Assembly: GCA_963377175.1 (NCBI GenBank)
Contig: CAUJNA010001613.1
Span: 137,501-201,500 of the forward strand
Source: Effrenium voratum
Lineage: Eukaryota; Sar; Dinophyceae; Suessiales; Symbiodiniaceae
DNA: 64,000 nucleotides
Direction of reading: 5' to 3'
The notes beneath the pieces were generated by a model that saw nothing but the letters and a program-made list of their open reading frames with translations, did not search any database and was not told the origin of the DNA. Below are positions 34,168 through 46,655 of this stretch, piece after piece. Each line of letters begins with the position of its first letter. Positions within the stretch are counted from its first letter, which is position 1. The position numbers were made by a program, and so were the translations under genes.

Positions 34168-34251
34168 GCTCTGCCGTTGCCGGCTGCCCCGCCTCCCGCG
34201 CGGGAGCCAATCCCCTTCAGACACCGACTTTTCCCCCCCGAGGCTGTGCAG
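34168..34251 (+). CDS. Candidate 84-bp proline-rich exon
   Basis: Bounded by TCTTCAG| and GTGCAG|GTTAAA, it is exactly 28 codons in phase 0-0: ALPLPAAPPPAREPIPFRHR then LFPPEAVQ. GC-ending codons; proline-rich linker character. Upstream sequence is pyrimidine-rich, as expected for an acceptor. No family recognised. Confidence 0.45.
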
Positions 34252-35779
34252 GTTAAAACCCCCACAGCCCTCTCCCCCCCAAATATACATATATATATAT
34301 ACATATTTGTTCATGTTGACAGCAAATGGGTTCCTAGCTTGACACTCTGTTAGATTTTAGCAACTGTCCCCAACATGCCGCGTTTGGGCAGTGGGTTGCG
34401 GATATTTGATACTTGTTGACGTTGTGTGCACATGTGCTGCTTGCAGAAGGTAGAGGACATACGGATGTTACATCTTGGTTTTTAGATGGCAAATCGAACT
34501 ACCGGGTTGAAGCCTTCATGCCGACTAATTACTAACAACAAAGTTAAACAAGTACAGCCTGATATTTGATAGTGTTGAGTGCAAAAGGGCAGGGTGTGAT
34601 CACGTCGCAGTCGATGTTAATAGAATCGCCACCCGACAAGCGCATGCTGGTCGCACATGGCTTGTTCGGGCGTTTGCCTTCGTTTGTGGAGTGCGCGCTT
34701 GCTTAAAGTTCAGCCGAGCCTAGAAGCCTGCATCGCCGGAAATCCTGCCATGTTTGTCCTGCGTAGCTTGGTAAGGGGCTGTAGGTAGGCTGAGTTGCGC
34801 ATTCTTTGGTTGTCAGAGTAGGCCCTGATGCGTGCGTAAGAGAAGTCGCCCCTGACTCAAAAGCGCTTGAGTACCGAAGGCAGCAGCATAAGATTCTGAC
34901 CGCGCCAAGTTTCAAACATCAGTTTTGTTGCTCTCCTTCTTATTCTCCACGAAAATTGTGGCTCGCTATCCTTAGCTTAGATTCTCAATGAGTCTGACAC
35001 AAAGAACGCCAGGTAAGATCTTCAGATGTTGTGTGTCTTATGGGCCGCTGGGCGATTTCGCGAGGGTGTACAGGTGAATGAATTCGCAGGTGTCAACCTG
35101 GCATATTTTGTTGGGTGGTTCCTCCAAAAGTAGATGGGACGCCCCGTGTGAATCAACCAGGGGTTTACGAATCCTGGGTTCACACCATGAAAGTGTGGCC
35201 TATGTGGAGGCCTACAATTCAAGGTTTTGCCCTAGTCAGCTTCAATCGGATTGCGCGGGATGGTTTGTGAATCAAGTTCAATCAACAAAATGGGGGTTGG
35301 GGCGGTTCTTCCAGATTCCTCGCCCCGCGCTCCACACTATGATACTTAGCAAGCTGAGAGCCCAACGTTTCCCAAGCTGCCATTGCCACGTGACCATTCA
35401 TCGAAATGTTGAACCAGTTCCGGTATGAAGACAATCCCTTGTTCGGTATGGTCGGTGTTGTCTCGCACATCTTGCCCAGTTGCTCAACAAATCCACATCT
35501 TGCCTTCGTTTCCGCTTCCGTTACCAGGAGAATCCAGGGTTTGGTCTGGCACATGTTCAATTTTTCACAAAGACGGGTGTTGCTCAAAGCGGAGGGCGGC
35601 GTTTTGTTTTCTGTTTTTTAGCTTGCTGCTGCTCAGTAGGGACCCAGGCTCTGGTCCCCTTAGACGAAACCGCCAGTTGGATGGTTTAAGAGGGTCATTC
35701 CAATTCTCATTCCACAACTTTTGTTGAGGGCACCCTTTTTTCTGGGTGGCTTCAAACGAACATTCCCCGCGGAGACCGC
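34252..35779. other. Interval without a recognisable gene
   Basis: A TA run at 34281-34305 opens the interval, within what would be the intron. At 35127-35190 GTAGATGGGACGCC resembles family C. No further exon supported. Confidence 0.45.
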
Positions 35780-35905
35780 ACCGATCGCAAGCCGCTGGTC
35801 ACTCGTCACGCGAGTCACTCGACTCGAGGTCTTGGGCCAGGCCCCGGGCGGCAACGACACCCTGGAGGCCATCTTCGAGGCGGAAATCCGCCCGCCCGCG
35901 GGCGG
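35780..35905 (+). CDS. Candidate exon, unidentified
   Basis: A GC-rich open frame reads RVTRLEVLGQAPGGNDTLEA then IFEAEIRPPAGG, with almost every codon GC-ending and a natural acidic-helical pattern. The acceptor could be ATCGCAAG, CGCGAG or CTCGAG, so the start is imprecise. A TA-rich intron follows at 35943. Confidence 0.45.
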
Positions 35906-36119
35906 TCTTCCATTCTGGAGTTTTGTTGTTTTTGTTTTCTTATGTGTATATGTGTATGTGTATATATATATATATATTGTCTGTATTTTCCCGGGGTTAT
36001 CTGCTGCAAACCGTCCTGCCGGAAAAAAATGGAACGAAGACAACCTCGGGCAAAAAGACAAACAAGTGTTTGCAATTGCCTTTTAAGGTTTTGAAGATGA
36101 AGGTGGAGTTTCTTGTTTC

Positions 36120-36236
36120 TTGGTGGCTCCCAGCCATCCCCTTAGGTTTTGAGGTTTTTGGTTGGTTTGGTGGTTGGGTGTCCATTTCACCCATTAAAAG
36201 TGAGTCACTTCTAGCAGGGGATGAGTTTGGACAGCT
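36120..36236. mobile_element. Family D element
   Basis: Begins GGTGGCTCCCAGCCATCCCC and ends AGCAGGGGATGAGTTTGGAC. Internal inverted TTTGGTGG/CCATTAAAAG-type core. Confidence 0.6.
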
Positions 36237-36959
36237 CCGTTTTGGTTTGCAACTTTGGCGCGGTTCGTTTTTTTTTCCCCGTTTCTTTACAGGGGGGGAA
36301 CCTGAATAGCCAGAAGCTCCCTGGCTTGAAGGTGCCAACGAGGATCTATTCTTTTGGTTGATGTTGTCAAAAGGGTATCCACTCTTCTGCTTATCCTTCT
36401 GCTTTCTGGTGTTTTTTGTTTTGTTTTTTCTTTTGTCTACCTTTGTTCTGTTGCGTGGAAGTGTTGCCAAGAGCCAGTAGCGGATCACTGCTTTGAGCTG
36501 TGGAATGCTGCCAGTCAGCCATCCAGTTGATAATGATATATTTTGATTTTCATGCTTTGTGCTTCTTCCTCGCCCCCTGCCTACTTTACTGTTCTAAGAA
36601 CATGCCAGGGGAATGCAATCCATCAGGAGCATCGGAAAAGGAAAGGAACCGGTGGGCGCAGGTGTTTGAAGCGCTTCACATCGGAGGTGAAGCACATCAT
36701 GCATGTTGTTTAGAGCGCCATTGCGTTTTCAATATGCGTGTCACTGTTTCTTGGCTGAGACTGTGTCTTGTTCCGGGTGTTTCATTGAATGAGGTCTGCC
36801 CCTTTGCTGCCAGATTCGAACGAATCGCATGCGTTTGCGTGTGTCTTTCTTGGAGAGCGCCCTCTTGTTATATCTTTTTATGGTTTCAAGTTTCAATGGG
36901 AAACCAACATGAAACGCACGAAGCAGTTCTTGGGGGGTCCGAGTACTCTTCCGAAGAAA
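36237..36959. other. Interval without a recognisable gene
   Basis: TTTTTTGTTTTG-rich sequence at 36400-36440. No exon supported. Confidence 0.45.
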
Positions 36960-37032
36960 GGAACACCGCCGCGGCGAATTGGCCGACATATCCCTGATAG
37001 CCCTTCGAGATCTCGACGAGCTCCCAAGTATC
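36960..37032 (+). CDS. Possible short exon, unidentified
   Basis: After CCGAAGAAAG a frame reads EHRRGELADISLIALRDLDE then LP, a convincing helical segment, and fades at CTCCCAAG. Neither border is certain. Confidence 0.3.
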
Positions 37033-37157
37033 TATTTTTGCGACCGGATTTGCCGCAAAAAGCCAAAGCACTTTCATGGCGGTATCCTCGTGTGGTCATC
37101 CTGGGTCGTTTGGCTTCGTAAAGTCAACCCCAAAACGGGTGCGACTCGAGCTCTGGG

Positions 37158-37182
37158 AAGAGAGAGAGAGAGAGAGAGAGAC
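37158..37182. repeat. GA dinucleotide run
   Basis: Twelve GA units. Confidence 0.95.
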
Positions 37183-37391
37183 TGTCTGTGTGTGGAAGTT
37201 GGCAGTGATTCCTCAAAATACCAAGCTTTGACGCAGCATCTCAGGAGGGATCGGCTGCATAGCGCATAGTGGTTTTGGCGATTTCCAGCCCCACTCATGC
37301 ACCTCTGCCACAAAGAGCCCTCATCACATCTAAAGCGACCGTTTCTTCAATGATCCTAAGACCCTGTCCTGCAGTCCTGCAGGCTGCGCAG

Positions 37392-37546
37392 ATCAAACCG
37401 ATCGCAAACATCTCCGGGGAAACCGCCGTACGGGTCCCGTTGGGTCCCGCAGGCCGGCGCCTTCGTGGACTTGACGGGCATGAAGGTCATGCCTCTGAAC
37501 CCCTACACCAGCGTTGCTTGGCAAGAGCAGCGCGGGCTCACGCAAG
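37392..37546 (+). CDS. Candidate internal exon, unidentified
   Basis: The acceptor GGCTGCGCAG ends at 37391 and the exon ends ACGCAAG|GCTTCC (GC donor). The frame reads GKPPYGSRWVPQAGAFVDLT then GMKVMPLNPYTSVAWQEQRG, with nearly all codons GC-ending. One of the better unidentified exons. Both borders follow the same pattern as the KH and 13660 exons. Confidence 0.5.
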
Positions 37547-37747
37547 GCTTCCGTTTTTTGCGGAACGTCCTCTTTGCTAGGAACTGCCCCCCTGTCGGTT
37601 TGAAGCACCTGGCTTCTGTCACTTGAAGAGATGTCAGCTGACAGCACCTGCGCCGCGATTCCGGCAAAAGAAGAAGAAAAAACACATTGCATGACGCTAG
37701 GTTAGGGCGCGATGCTTCCGCAAAAAGGTCTCAAGGTCGCTAAGATT

Positions 37748-37866
37748 TCTTAGCGGTTCCCGCCCGTCCCCTTAGTTTTTTGTTTGTGTTTTTTAGTTGG
37801 TTTAGTGGGCATTTCACCCACTAAAAGTCAAACTTGTAGCAGTGGATTAGTTTGGACAGCCCAGAC
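37748..37866. mobile_element. Family D element
   Basis: CGGTTCCCGCCCGTCCCCTTAG start; TTAGTGGGCATTTCACCCAC and TAAAAGTCAAACTTGTAGCA core. Confidence 0.6.
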
Positions 37867-38522
37867 TTGTTGAGGCCCTGAAGACCAAATGCCCTTTCAC
37901 AGAGCGACCGATCTTTGCAAACAGCCGGAAAAGGATGATTGCTTCTTCAGGTTTCCTTTGCGTTCAGACCAAGTGCTGTTTAGTCCAGGATTTCTCGATC
38001 CTGCAAATTCTATGCGTTCTAGTTCAATTCGTAAGATTTAGACATGCACCTTTTCTGACGCATCTAACATATCATTTGTGGGAGGGTACCTGGAAGATCA
38101 TTTTCCTGCAGGGACACCCCCCGGGGCTCCATGAGGGAGGGCAGCTGGGGATTGAACCCAAGCAAAATGGACGGCGTCTAAACCACCACGAGCTTCGGGA
38201 GAAGGATTCGGTGATGGGATTTGGTGGCTCCAGCTTCGATCGAAGGCTTTGGGGCTGCCATGTTTGTGGGTTTCTCCGGGTTTTGCAATCCATGCGCTGG
38301 GCTTTACAGGCGGCACAAATCCGGATTTCCCGGATTTCACCTAAGTGTGCAGGCGCTCTATGGATTTCCCCTCCCACTAACATGGAACCTGACAGGGGGG
38401 TCCCTTTGAAGGGAAAATGGTCCAAACCAGGCCCCCAAATTGCCAAACCGCAGGTTCCATGTGAAAAGGGTGGGAGGCTTCGGATTTACTTTGTGTTTCG
38501 TTCGCGGACTCAGTGGCACTAG

Positions 38523-38590
38523 GTGGTGCTGCGCAGCCCTGAGCAGCGGCGGCTGCTGAACCTCACGCGCACGCCGCGGGCCTCGGGACT
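38523..38590 (+). CDS. Candidate exon, Arg/Leu-rich, unidentified
   Basis: GGCACTAG| precedes a frame reading VVLRSPEQRRLLNLTRTPRA with all-GC third positions. The right border is uncertain. Too short for family recognition. Confidence 0.4.
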
Positions 38591-38673
38591 TCGATCTTTG
38601 TTTTCTTCGTCGGACGCAGGGATTTTTTCTTCGGGAACGAATTATCCGAGAGGGGGGGGTCCCCCTTATGATT

Positions 38674-38787
38674 CTCAGTTGTTCAGTGGCACCAAGTCTT
38701 TTTCCCTTTTTTTGGTGGCCCCACTAAAATGAGTCTTTCCCCAACAAGGGTTCCCTTTTTTTTCTCCAGGGTCACTGAACAACTGAG
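38674..38787. mobile_element. Short TIR element, family E
   Basis: CTCAGTTGTTCAGTG (38674-38688) and CACTGAACAACTGAG (38773-38787) are perfect 15-bp inverted repeats. The interior GGCCCCACTAAAATGAGTCT resembles the family A core. No coding capacity. Confidence 0.85.
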
Positions 38788-40241
38788 TGGTGCTTCAGGT
38801 TGAAGGGTTTCGCCAAATCCACTTCGTCCTGGCCAGGATGGGCAACCCCCAGGGGGGGGGTCCTGTGGTGGCAGATTCTCCATTCTTTCCAGGGTTCTAG
38901 AAGAAGCTTCCCCATTCTTTCCAGGCATCCTTCTTTTCGGGAGACCATCGAAGACCCAACGGAAGCATGCAACGGGCTTTTTTGAGGAAACAAACGATGT
39001 GTTGAGCAGAATGGAAAAGGAATCAACCCCTCGGCTCACCTGCGTCCTGGGACTTCCACCAAATCCGTCGGTTCGGACTGGTGGTTTGGGATCTGAAGCC
39101 TTTCATGGGAAACCCCTCCATTCACCAAACCGATTCGGCTCCAAACCAAGAGGGAAGCTGAGTCCCTGGACCTTAAACGGCATGCTGCTGTAGTGGAAGA
39201 AGTAAAGTGTGCTTCCACTTCTTCTGGCCCATCAACTTAGGAAGTGAGGGACGCTATATCCATTTTTTAAAGTTTGGGTCTGTCTTGTTTTTGGGGTCTG
39301 GTTCTTTCTTTCTTTTTAATGGGTTGCCAGCAAAGTGTCCATGCATCCCCCAAAGAAAAGGTGTTTTTTTTAGTGTCCCTTTCGATTCGCACCAAAGTGC
39401 TGCCCTCAAAATGAGCACCACACCCACTTATTGCTGCTGAGGAGTTCGGAGAACGGACAACATTCTTCGGTAGTGACAACATGAAGCTTAGATAATTCGG
39501 GTCTCTCTTTTTAAAAATAATAATAAATAGAATAAACTAAATAAATATATGTTTGGTTTCCTTTTGGCTTCCCTTTCAAGCCAACCAAAAAGGGTACCCT
39601 CAAAAAAGAGACACCCAGTTGTCCAAGAGAAACCCTTTGCTGATTGGGCTGCCCCTTTTCCCGGAGAGACATATGTCCAAGAAACCAACAGACAGAGCCT
39701 TCGAAAAAGTAATACGTGCAAAGCACATTGAACAGATCCCACGATATGTTTACGATCGGGATGTGTTGAACAAGTATGTCGTTCCATTTTCTCGTGGAAA
39801 GAATGGCTGTTTTTGACCAGTGCCACTATCAAATTTGGTAATTTGGTGACTTTCCCCTGATGCGAGCTTTGAGAGTAGTTTTGACTTAGTCTGCCATATT
39901 TGCCATGGTCAAAGGGCTTCTTTGCTTTACTTGTAGGCAGTAGTGATGGTCATGAACGCTTTGGTAGGAAGTTTAGGCACCGTGACAAGGGTTCCCACCC
40001 AGGGAACGATGACGATGGCCGACGTAGGGTGGTTTGCCGACACACACAATTATGGCCTAGGTCTTGGGTCCGTTTCTTTTGGCGCACCAACGTCCATCTC
40101 ACCCATCTCCAAACCACAAACATGACACCTCCCGCTTCAAGAAAACCCTACAAGTTCACAGAAACACCGCACACACCCTCAGGGAGTCTATTTGAGACCC
40201 GAGCGAGCGGCTTCTTAGCCGAGAGCCAAGCTCAGCTCTAG
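38788..40241. other. Interval without a supported exon
   Basis: Contains a family F-like patch at 39550-39625 (TTTCCTTTTGGCTTCCC, AAAAAGGGTACCCTCAAAA). No gene recognised. Confidence 0.45.
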
Positions 40242-40420
40242 GCTCCCGCCACTGGCGCGGAAGCAGAGCCTGGTGCATCACCAGCCGCTGATTCTTCCGG
40301 TGCCCTTCCCACAGGCAGGTCCGACTCCTCGTTTCGCGCGTCGCCTGCGTCGCCCGTGGCGCCTGTGTCGCGGTTCGGGGTGGGTCCGATTCCGAGCGCC
40401 GAAACGGCCCATGGAAGATG
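40242..40420 (+). CDS. Candidate Ala/Pro/Ser-rich exon
   Basis: CAGCTCTAG| (with an in-frame TAG at 40239 showing that the frame must start here) is followed by APATGAEAEPGASPAADSSG, then SDSSFRASPASPVAPVSRFG and VGPIPSAETAHG. Low-complexity linker composition, GC-ending codons. The right border is not resolved. Function unknown. Confidence 0.45.
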
Positions 40421-41029
40421 TGTTTGTGCACAAAGCCCCGGGGGCCAAGAGGAAAATAATTTGTCTTTCTATGAAAGTCTGTGCACTTCCATGTTAGTCG
40501 GTGGGAGGGTAAATGTTTGGTTTGGTTTGCGGGCAACAGCTCCCTTTGATGAAATGAGTAGGTTTGCCTTTGTGCTGTTTTCTTGGTTTCCCACATGTGT
40601 CCAGTGTGATTGACGGTTCGGGTTCAAACTCGGATGTCGTTGTTTTCAATCAGCTGTCCAATTCGAAAAGGCAAGTCTGGTTTTTGGCGACTGCCCGCCA
40701 AGGACAACCTGACAGAGTAGCATTTCACCAAGCCCGTGCTTGTTTGCCCAGATGAGTTTCTGGATTCAACATTGCGTTTGTGGAAGTGAATAGTTCGCCG
40801 GGGGTTTCCATGAATCAATAGAGATTGGAAGCAAGACCTCTGAAGAGAAATTCTGAAAATATTCCCATAGCGTCACGCGCACAAGTATGCCTGCTGAATT
40901 GCATTGGAACACTTCAACAGTTGCCTGGCCTGTCCACCTTCTTGACTGCGAGTTGCCAGTGATGCCTTACATCCCAAAGGCGCCCACGCATCAAAAGATT
41001 CCCTGGAGTCCTTTTCTCAGACGAATCAT
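40421..41029. other. Interval without a recognisable gene
   Basis: No exon or repeat stands out. Confidence 0.45.
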
Positions 41030-41920
<891 letters not shown>

Positions 41921-42598
41921 GCTGTTATGGCTGTTGCTGCTGCAACTGAAGCTGTAGGTTTTGATGAAGGTGAACACAACATCGCCAACCGTGGCGATAT
42001 TTCATTGTTTTGTTATTGGCAAGTGCCTAAGAACACACGCCTATGGATCCCCGCCAGGTCTTTGCGAGCTCTGTTTCTTCAGATGGAAGCCTTGCCGGAG
42101 AACCCAGGCGATTGCTCGAAGTTGTACTTTGTGCTTTGCTTTCCCACGCCCTTCGCAAGTGAAGGAACATGTCTCACATTTTGTCCTGCGCTGTTGCACT
42201 TGCACCCTGCCAACTTGCATTCCCAGCGGTATGTTCAAGAGCCCACGTGCTCCGAAAGTCCCAGCCAAGCAAACATAGGTCAAGCGACCTGGGTTTGGCG
42301 AACGGAGCAGGGTTAGGCTTGCTTGCAAGTCAGAAACTGCCTCGAAAGCGACGCCACCGCCCAAACAAACACTTTGCAATGGAGCCAGTAGACAGGAACA
42401 TGACAGAACAGTTTTTGCGCTGTTTGTTTGCGGGGAGCCACATCTGACTGGAACCCGAAAAACGGGCAACCCGGGCCCCTGGAACATGGGGCCTGTGGGC
42501 ATGACCGTTTAGGCCAGAGCCCTGGCTGCGTGACTTCCACTGGATTTTTCGTTCACGGAAATTTGAAAGCAAGAACATAGAACCCAAACTCCTACCTG

Positions 42599-42700
42599 GA
42601 AATGGGTGTGGCTCAAAATTAACCTGGAGGGGTTACGCAGGTTTTGGTCCATGTTTCCACTTACCAGGGTTGATTTGGGTATTTCAGCCCCAGCCAAATG
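42599..42700. mobile_element. Short TIR element, family B
   Basis: AAATGGGTGTGGCTCAAAAT at the left, TTTCAGCCCCAGCCAAATG at the right. Interior GGGGTTACGCAGGTTTTGGT is identical to that at 1139-1158. Confidence 0.75.
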
Positions 42701-43814
42701 TCAAAAAGGGAAAGTGTGAGATCTGCACAGCATCAATTGAACCGTGTTTTTCTGGTAGAAACCACGAAGAAAGCAAGTACCAGTAAACCAGAAAGGCGGC
42801 AAAGCAGCTTCACGATGTCTTTCTTCTCTCGTCCGCTTGCGGCTCAGAGTCGTGTGGTGCCACTTGCTTCGGGAGTTTCAAAGGGAGCTCGTTAACATTC
42901 ACGACTCGCGGACAGCGACGTGGGGAATGGGAATCTGTTTCAAGATATGTTGATCCAATGGATGGGCGAGTTCGCAACATGTTGGAGCCGCCCGCTATTC
43001 AAGCATGATGTGCTAGTTGTCAGAATCATGTCACATAGCCATCTCATCCAGGCAATACAGTGCGCGTCAAACACAATGTGATGCATGTGTTTGCCACATA
43101 CCCAGGGATTACCAACTTCAAGGTCTGGCCGCCCCAAATCCGAGTGCTTTCACTGGCCCTTTGCGAAAAGAACCACGCAATCCTTCAGGGGCAACAGTCA
43201 AAGCGCTGCAGGTTCCTCAAGATGTTTCAATGGAGCAGCATTTTACATGTTATGTTTGCCATGGCACGGTAGCAGCCAGTGACTCAACTGTAGACAGTGA
43301 GGATCCCTTACCGGAAGACTGTGGCTTGTGCAGATTCAGCCGGAAGCCGTTCCCCACCTTGCCATGAGCAAATCCTCGCGGAGGTTCGCCAGAGTTCCCT
43401 ATGACGTGTTTTTAAAGACCGCAACTCTAGTTGAGTTGTACTTGTTTTAACATGAGCATGCAACACCTCTGGTTGAGTCGAACCTACTTGTCAAGCACAC
43501 GCAGTTGGCAAGTCGAATGTGTTGGGACTCTGGGCAAGTTTGGGTAAGGGAATCTTGAGATGGGTAAGTCGAAATATGGGGCCTGCGAATGGATCATCCA
43601 ATTTGAGCACTTTGGCGGCTTCTCGCATTTTGCTTGAATGCTCTTTTTTCTGACTCTCAGGGATTCTCTCTGGATTTTGGACAAGGAACGGAGGATTGAA
43701 CCCCTCCATGGGGCGTGGATCTAAGGAGAAGGGAAGAGATCCGGGACAGGAGGTTGAGGCTGGGAGATCCGCAAAAGTCTTGGAAGCATGGACAGTTTTC
43801 TTATGATTGCTTGA
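42701..43814. other. Interval with one weak zinc-ribbon-like frame
   Basis: A frame ending at 43367 contains FTCYVCHG and, 25 residues on, EDCGLCRF, two CxxC pairs. Codon bias is weak, so no gene is called. Confidence 0.35.
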
Positions 43815-43962
43815 GCTTTGCTTGCTTGCTTGCTTGCTTGCGTGCTTCCTTGCTTCCTTGCTTGCTTTCTTGCTCGCTCGCTTGCTTGCTTGCTGGTTTG
43901 CTGGCTTGCTGGCCTGCTTGCTTGCTTGGCTGATTGGCCAATTGATTGGTTGGTTGGTTTGT
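43815..43962. repeat. CTTG tetranucleotide repeat
   Basis: CTTG units with CTTC, CTCG and CTGG variants. Confidence 0.92.
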
Positions 43963-44094
43963 TGGCCAGCCATTGCCTAACTAGTTGGCAGACTGTGATG
44001 CTTGACAAGAGCAAACAGAAGGCTTTGGAAAGATACTAGATCGCCAGTGCCAGGTTAAGACAAACTGTGGCTGAGTCACGGCTGCAAAAGCCTC

Positions 44095-44528
44095 CGGTGA
44101 GCCAACCAGCAACCAAGCAGCGAATCAGCCAACCAACCAACCAGCCAGACAGACAGCCAGCCATCCAGCCAACCCACTCACCGCCAACCGATGAATGAGC
44201 CAATCAGCCAAGCAGCCGAACAACCAACCAACCAGCCAACCAACCAACAGCCAGGCAGCCAGCCAGGCAGGCGGGCAGCCAGCCACCCACACACAACCAA
44301 CCAACCAACCAACCAACCCACCCACCCACCCCACCCCACCCCACCCCACCCCACCCCACCCCACCCCACCCCACCCCACCCCACCCCACCCCACCCCACC
44401 CCACCCCACCCCACCCCACCCCACCCCCACCCCACCCCACCCCACCCCACCCCACACCCACCCCCACCCAACCCACCACACCCAACCCACCCAACCCACC
44501 CCACCCCATCCAACCCAACCCAACCCAC
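44095..44528. repeat. CCAA/CCAG then CCCCA array
   Basis: Tetramer CCAA/CCAG words to 44325, then nearly perfect CCCCA pentamers to about 44455, then decayed CCCA. Runs into the gap. Confidence 0.95.
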
Positions 44529-44628
44529 NNNNNNNNNNNNNNNNNNNNNNNNNNNNNNNNNNNNNNNNNNNNNNNNNNNNNNNNNNNNNNNNNNNNNNNN
44601 NNNNNNNNNNNNNNNNNNNNNNNNNNNN
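44529..44628. other. Assembly gap (100 N)
   Basis: Exactly 100 N inside a CCCCA/CCAA repeat; the size is a placeholder. Frames spanning it are meaningless. Confidence 0.99.
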
Positions 44629-44780
44629 CCAACCAGCCAATCAACCAACCAACGCAGCCAGCCAGCCACACAACCAAGCAAAACCCACCGACCCGACCGT
44701 CCGACCGACCCGCCCGCCCGCTCGCGGGCCGGCGGGCGGGCGGGCGAGCGGGCGGGCGGGCGGGCGGGCGGGCGGCCGGC

Positions 44781-44811
<31 letters not shown>

Positions 44812-44815
44812 GCAC
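44629..44815. repeat. CCAA, CCGA/CCCG, GGCG, CCAG mixed array with strand switch
   Basis: CCCGCCCGCCCGCTCG turns into CGGGCGGGCGGGCG around 44728, making a large GC palindrome, then CCAG units follow. Confidence 0.9.
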
Positions 44816-45019
44816 ACTCAAATTATCCCAAGCCACCCTGACCTCATCCCATACTGTACCACATCAAACCGTACCGTGCCGCACAGTTCCGAACACACGC
44901 GCACATGCGCGCGACGCGCATGCGTGCTTTGCAGGGATGAAACTGGACTACGCGCATCACGTGCCTTTCTGCATGCGCGCACGCACACATGGCACAGCGA
45001 AGCACTCACCGCACACACG

Positions 45020-45508
45020 CTTCAAATTGCAGGCGTGCGATGTTACAGGAAGTTTTTCCACGCGCAAGGACGATGTCACTCCGGCTCGCGTGGTCACACC
45101 AAAGGGATTCTCCGTTCAGCTTTGCGGGACAAGTCTCCTGACTTCCACTTAGTTTCCCGGAGTCTGCAAGACTGGCTCCTCGGGACCGATTTTTCGAAAA
45201 TGAAGATGATCAATGCAGGCCAAGCGATCATGACTTTGATTAACTGGTCTAGCCTCCTATTTGCACATGCCTTGAAGAGGAAAGGCAAGCAAGGTGGCGC
45301 AATCATGGGAATGAGACTCCGGATCAGAGAAGCTTATTTCAGGCCTCTTGAATACTTGGAGCCAATCGGATTCACGCAAAGCCAGACCTTTTGGGTCAAA
45401 GAGTGGGGCATCAATCCTTCGGAAGACGATTGGCTGCTTGGCTCAAGAAAAGGAGAAAGCACTCCCTTGGCCTTTGACCTTCATCGCTCTGAAGGAAGTG
45501 GCAGCTGA
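45020..45508 (+). CDS. Unidentified protein-like segment
   Basis: A forward frame reads HTKGILRSALRDKSPDFHLV, then RSLQDWLLGTDFSKMKMINA and RLRIREAYFRPLEYLEPIGF, without stops to 45508. The residues look protein-like, but codon bias is mild and the upstream part of the frame is repeat. It may be a diverged transposon or retrogene fragment. No motif recognised. Confidence 0.3.
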   Translation, partial: LQIAGVRCYRKFFHAQGRCHSGSRGHTKGILRSALRDKSPDFHLVSRSLQDWLLGTDFSKMKMINAGQAIMTLINWSSLLFAHALKRKGKQGGAIMGMRLRIREAYFRPLEYLEPIGFTQSQTFWVKEWGINPSEDDWLLGSRKGESTPLAFDLHRSEGSGS

Positions 45509-45719
45509 GACTTCAGAGATTATGAAGAGATGGTTTCAGGAACGTGATCAGCTAGCCGAGCTTGGGTGGGACAAGCAACTTGATGGAGTTGTGCCAGGGC
45601 TAACTATTGACAGATCCGCCTGGCCCACAGATGCATTGTTCCTTTGCCCGCTTTCAGACAACATGTGCTGCTTTGACGGTGCTCTTGACCCACCGCCAGT
45701 GCAGCCTGAAAAATCTCAG

Positions 45720-45933
45720 GCTGGCGCCGCACAAGGCGACCCTAGTCACCACGCGGACTGCGTCGCACTACTGGCAGGAGTGCAGATTCGAGCGGGTGGC
45801 CGTGGAGTTGATGAACTCGCCGAACATGGTGGCACGAGTTCCACGAACGCACGCCTACCACGCCATGGGGACACAGGGGATGTGCTGGACTTGGCCAAGT
45901 CAATGGGCGAGTGGCTGGGGCCGGAGCGCATGA
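45720..45933 (+). CDS. Candidate exon, unidentified
   Basis: After AAAATCTCAG| the frame reads LAPHKATLVTTRTASHYWQE, then CRFERVAVELMNSPNMVARV and PRTHAYHAMGTQGMCWTW, ending at TGA 45931-45933. The first 55 codons are strikingly GC-ending; the last ten fade, so a donor before the stop is possible. I do not recognise the domain. It is in a different frame from the segment ending at 45508, so the two are not one ORF. Confidence 0.5.
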
Positions 45934-46549
45934 CCTGCACATGAAGGGCGGAGGTTCCGTCGGGCTCTAGCTGGCAATGACCTGGCTACAGCCATATGAA
46001 AGGCCTAGAAATTGCCCCGCCCAGGATCAGCTCAAAGCAGGGCCCAAACTACTTGCACGCTGCTTCGTGGCGGTGTTTTGTCGCCGGAGTGGTAGCCAAC
46101 TAACCAGCCAGCCAGCCAACCAGCCAACCCACCAACCAGCCAACAAGGCAACAAGGCCAAGAAACCAACGGAAAAGTTTGAGACAAGAGCAACGGGCTGG
46201 ACAGTTTGAGGCGTGGCCGGGCCAACATTTTTTTGTGAAAAGACTCGCTCGCTTTGCAAGTCTGGAGCTGTGAGGGTTTGCTTGTATTTGGTGACTACAA
46301 GAAGTTCAATTGTTCAAATCACTATGCCTGCATATTTGTTTCAATGGGCGAACGGCCCTGAAAACGGGTGGTTCTTTCTTCAACCAAACAATGGGACCCT
46401 CAGAAACCAGACGCTCATGTTGAAAGCAACCCGCGGCCAGTCCTGCCCGATGGTGACGCGCTTGCACGCAGCCATGGGCGCGGGCAAATGCGAGGCTGGG
46501 ATGTGTTGGGTTCCGGGTGCTGAAAACAAGACCACTCAACTTTAGTTGG
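45934..46549. other. Interval without a recognisable gene
   Basis: CCAG/CCAA tetramers at 46098-46150. No exon supported. Confidence 0.5.
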
Positions 46550-46655
46550 TGGCTCCCAGCCATCCCCTTAGCTTCTTAGCTTTTTAGGGTTTAGCGGGGG
46601 CTTCCATTCAACCACTAAAAGTTGAACTTTTAGCAGGGGATCCGAGGACAGCCTG
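46550..46655. mobile_element. Family D element
   Basis: GTTGGTGGCTCCCAGCCATC start. AACCACTAAAAGTTGAACTT and TTAGCAGGGGATCCGAGG at the end; the cleanest copy. Confidence 0.65.

Noticed and set aside
43230..43367. Zinc-ribbon protein (two CxxC pairs)
   Set aside because: Weak codon bias and no clear exon borders; two CxxC pairs can arise by chance.
43680..43730. Possible tRNA T-arm (GGTTCAATCC on the minus strand)
   Set aside because: The loop would be 8 bases and no acceptor stem or anticodon arm could be placed.
44195..45508. 437-codon frame across the gap
   Set aside because: Its first half is repeat plus 100 Ns, so continuity is not real; only the part after 45020 is kept as a weak segment.
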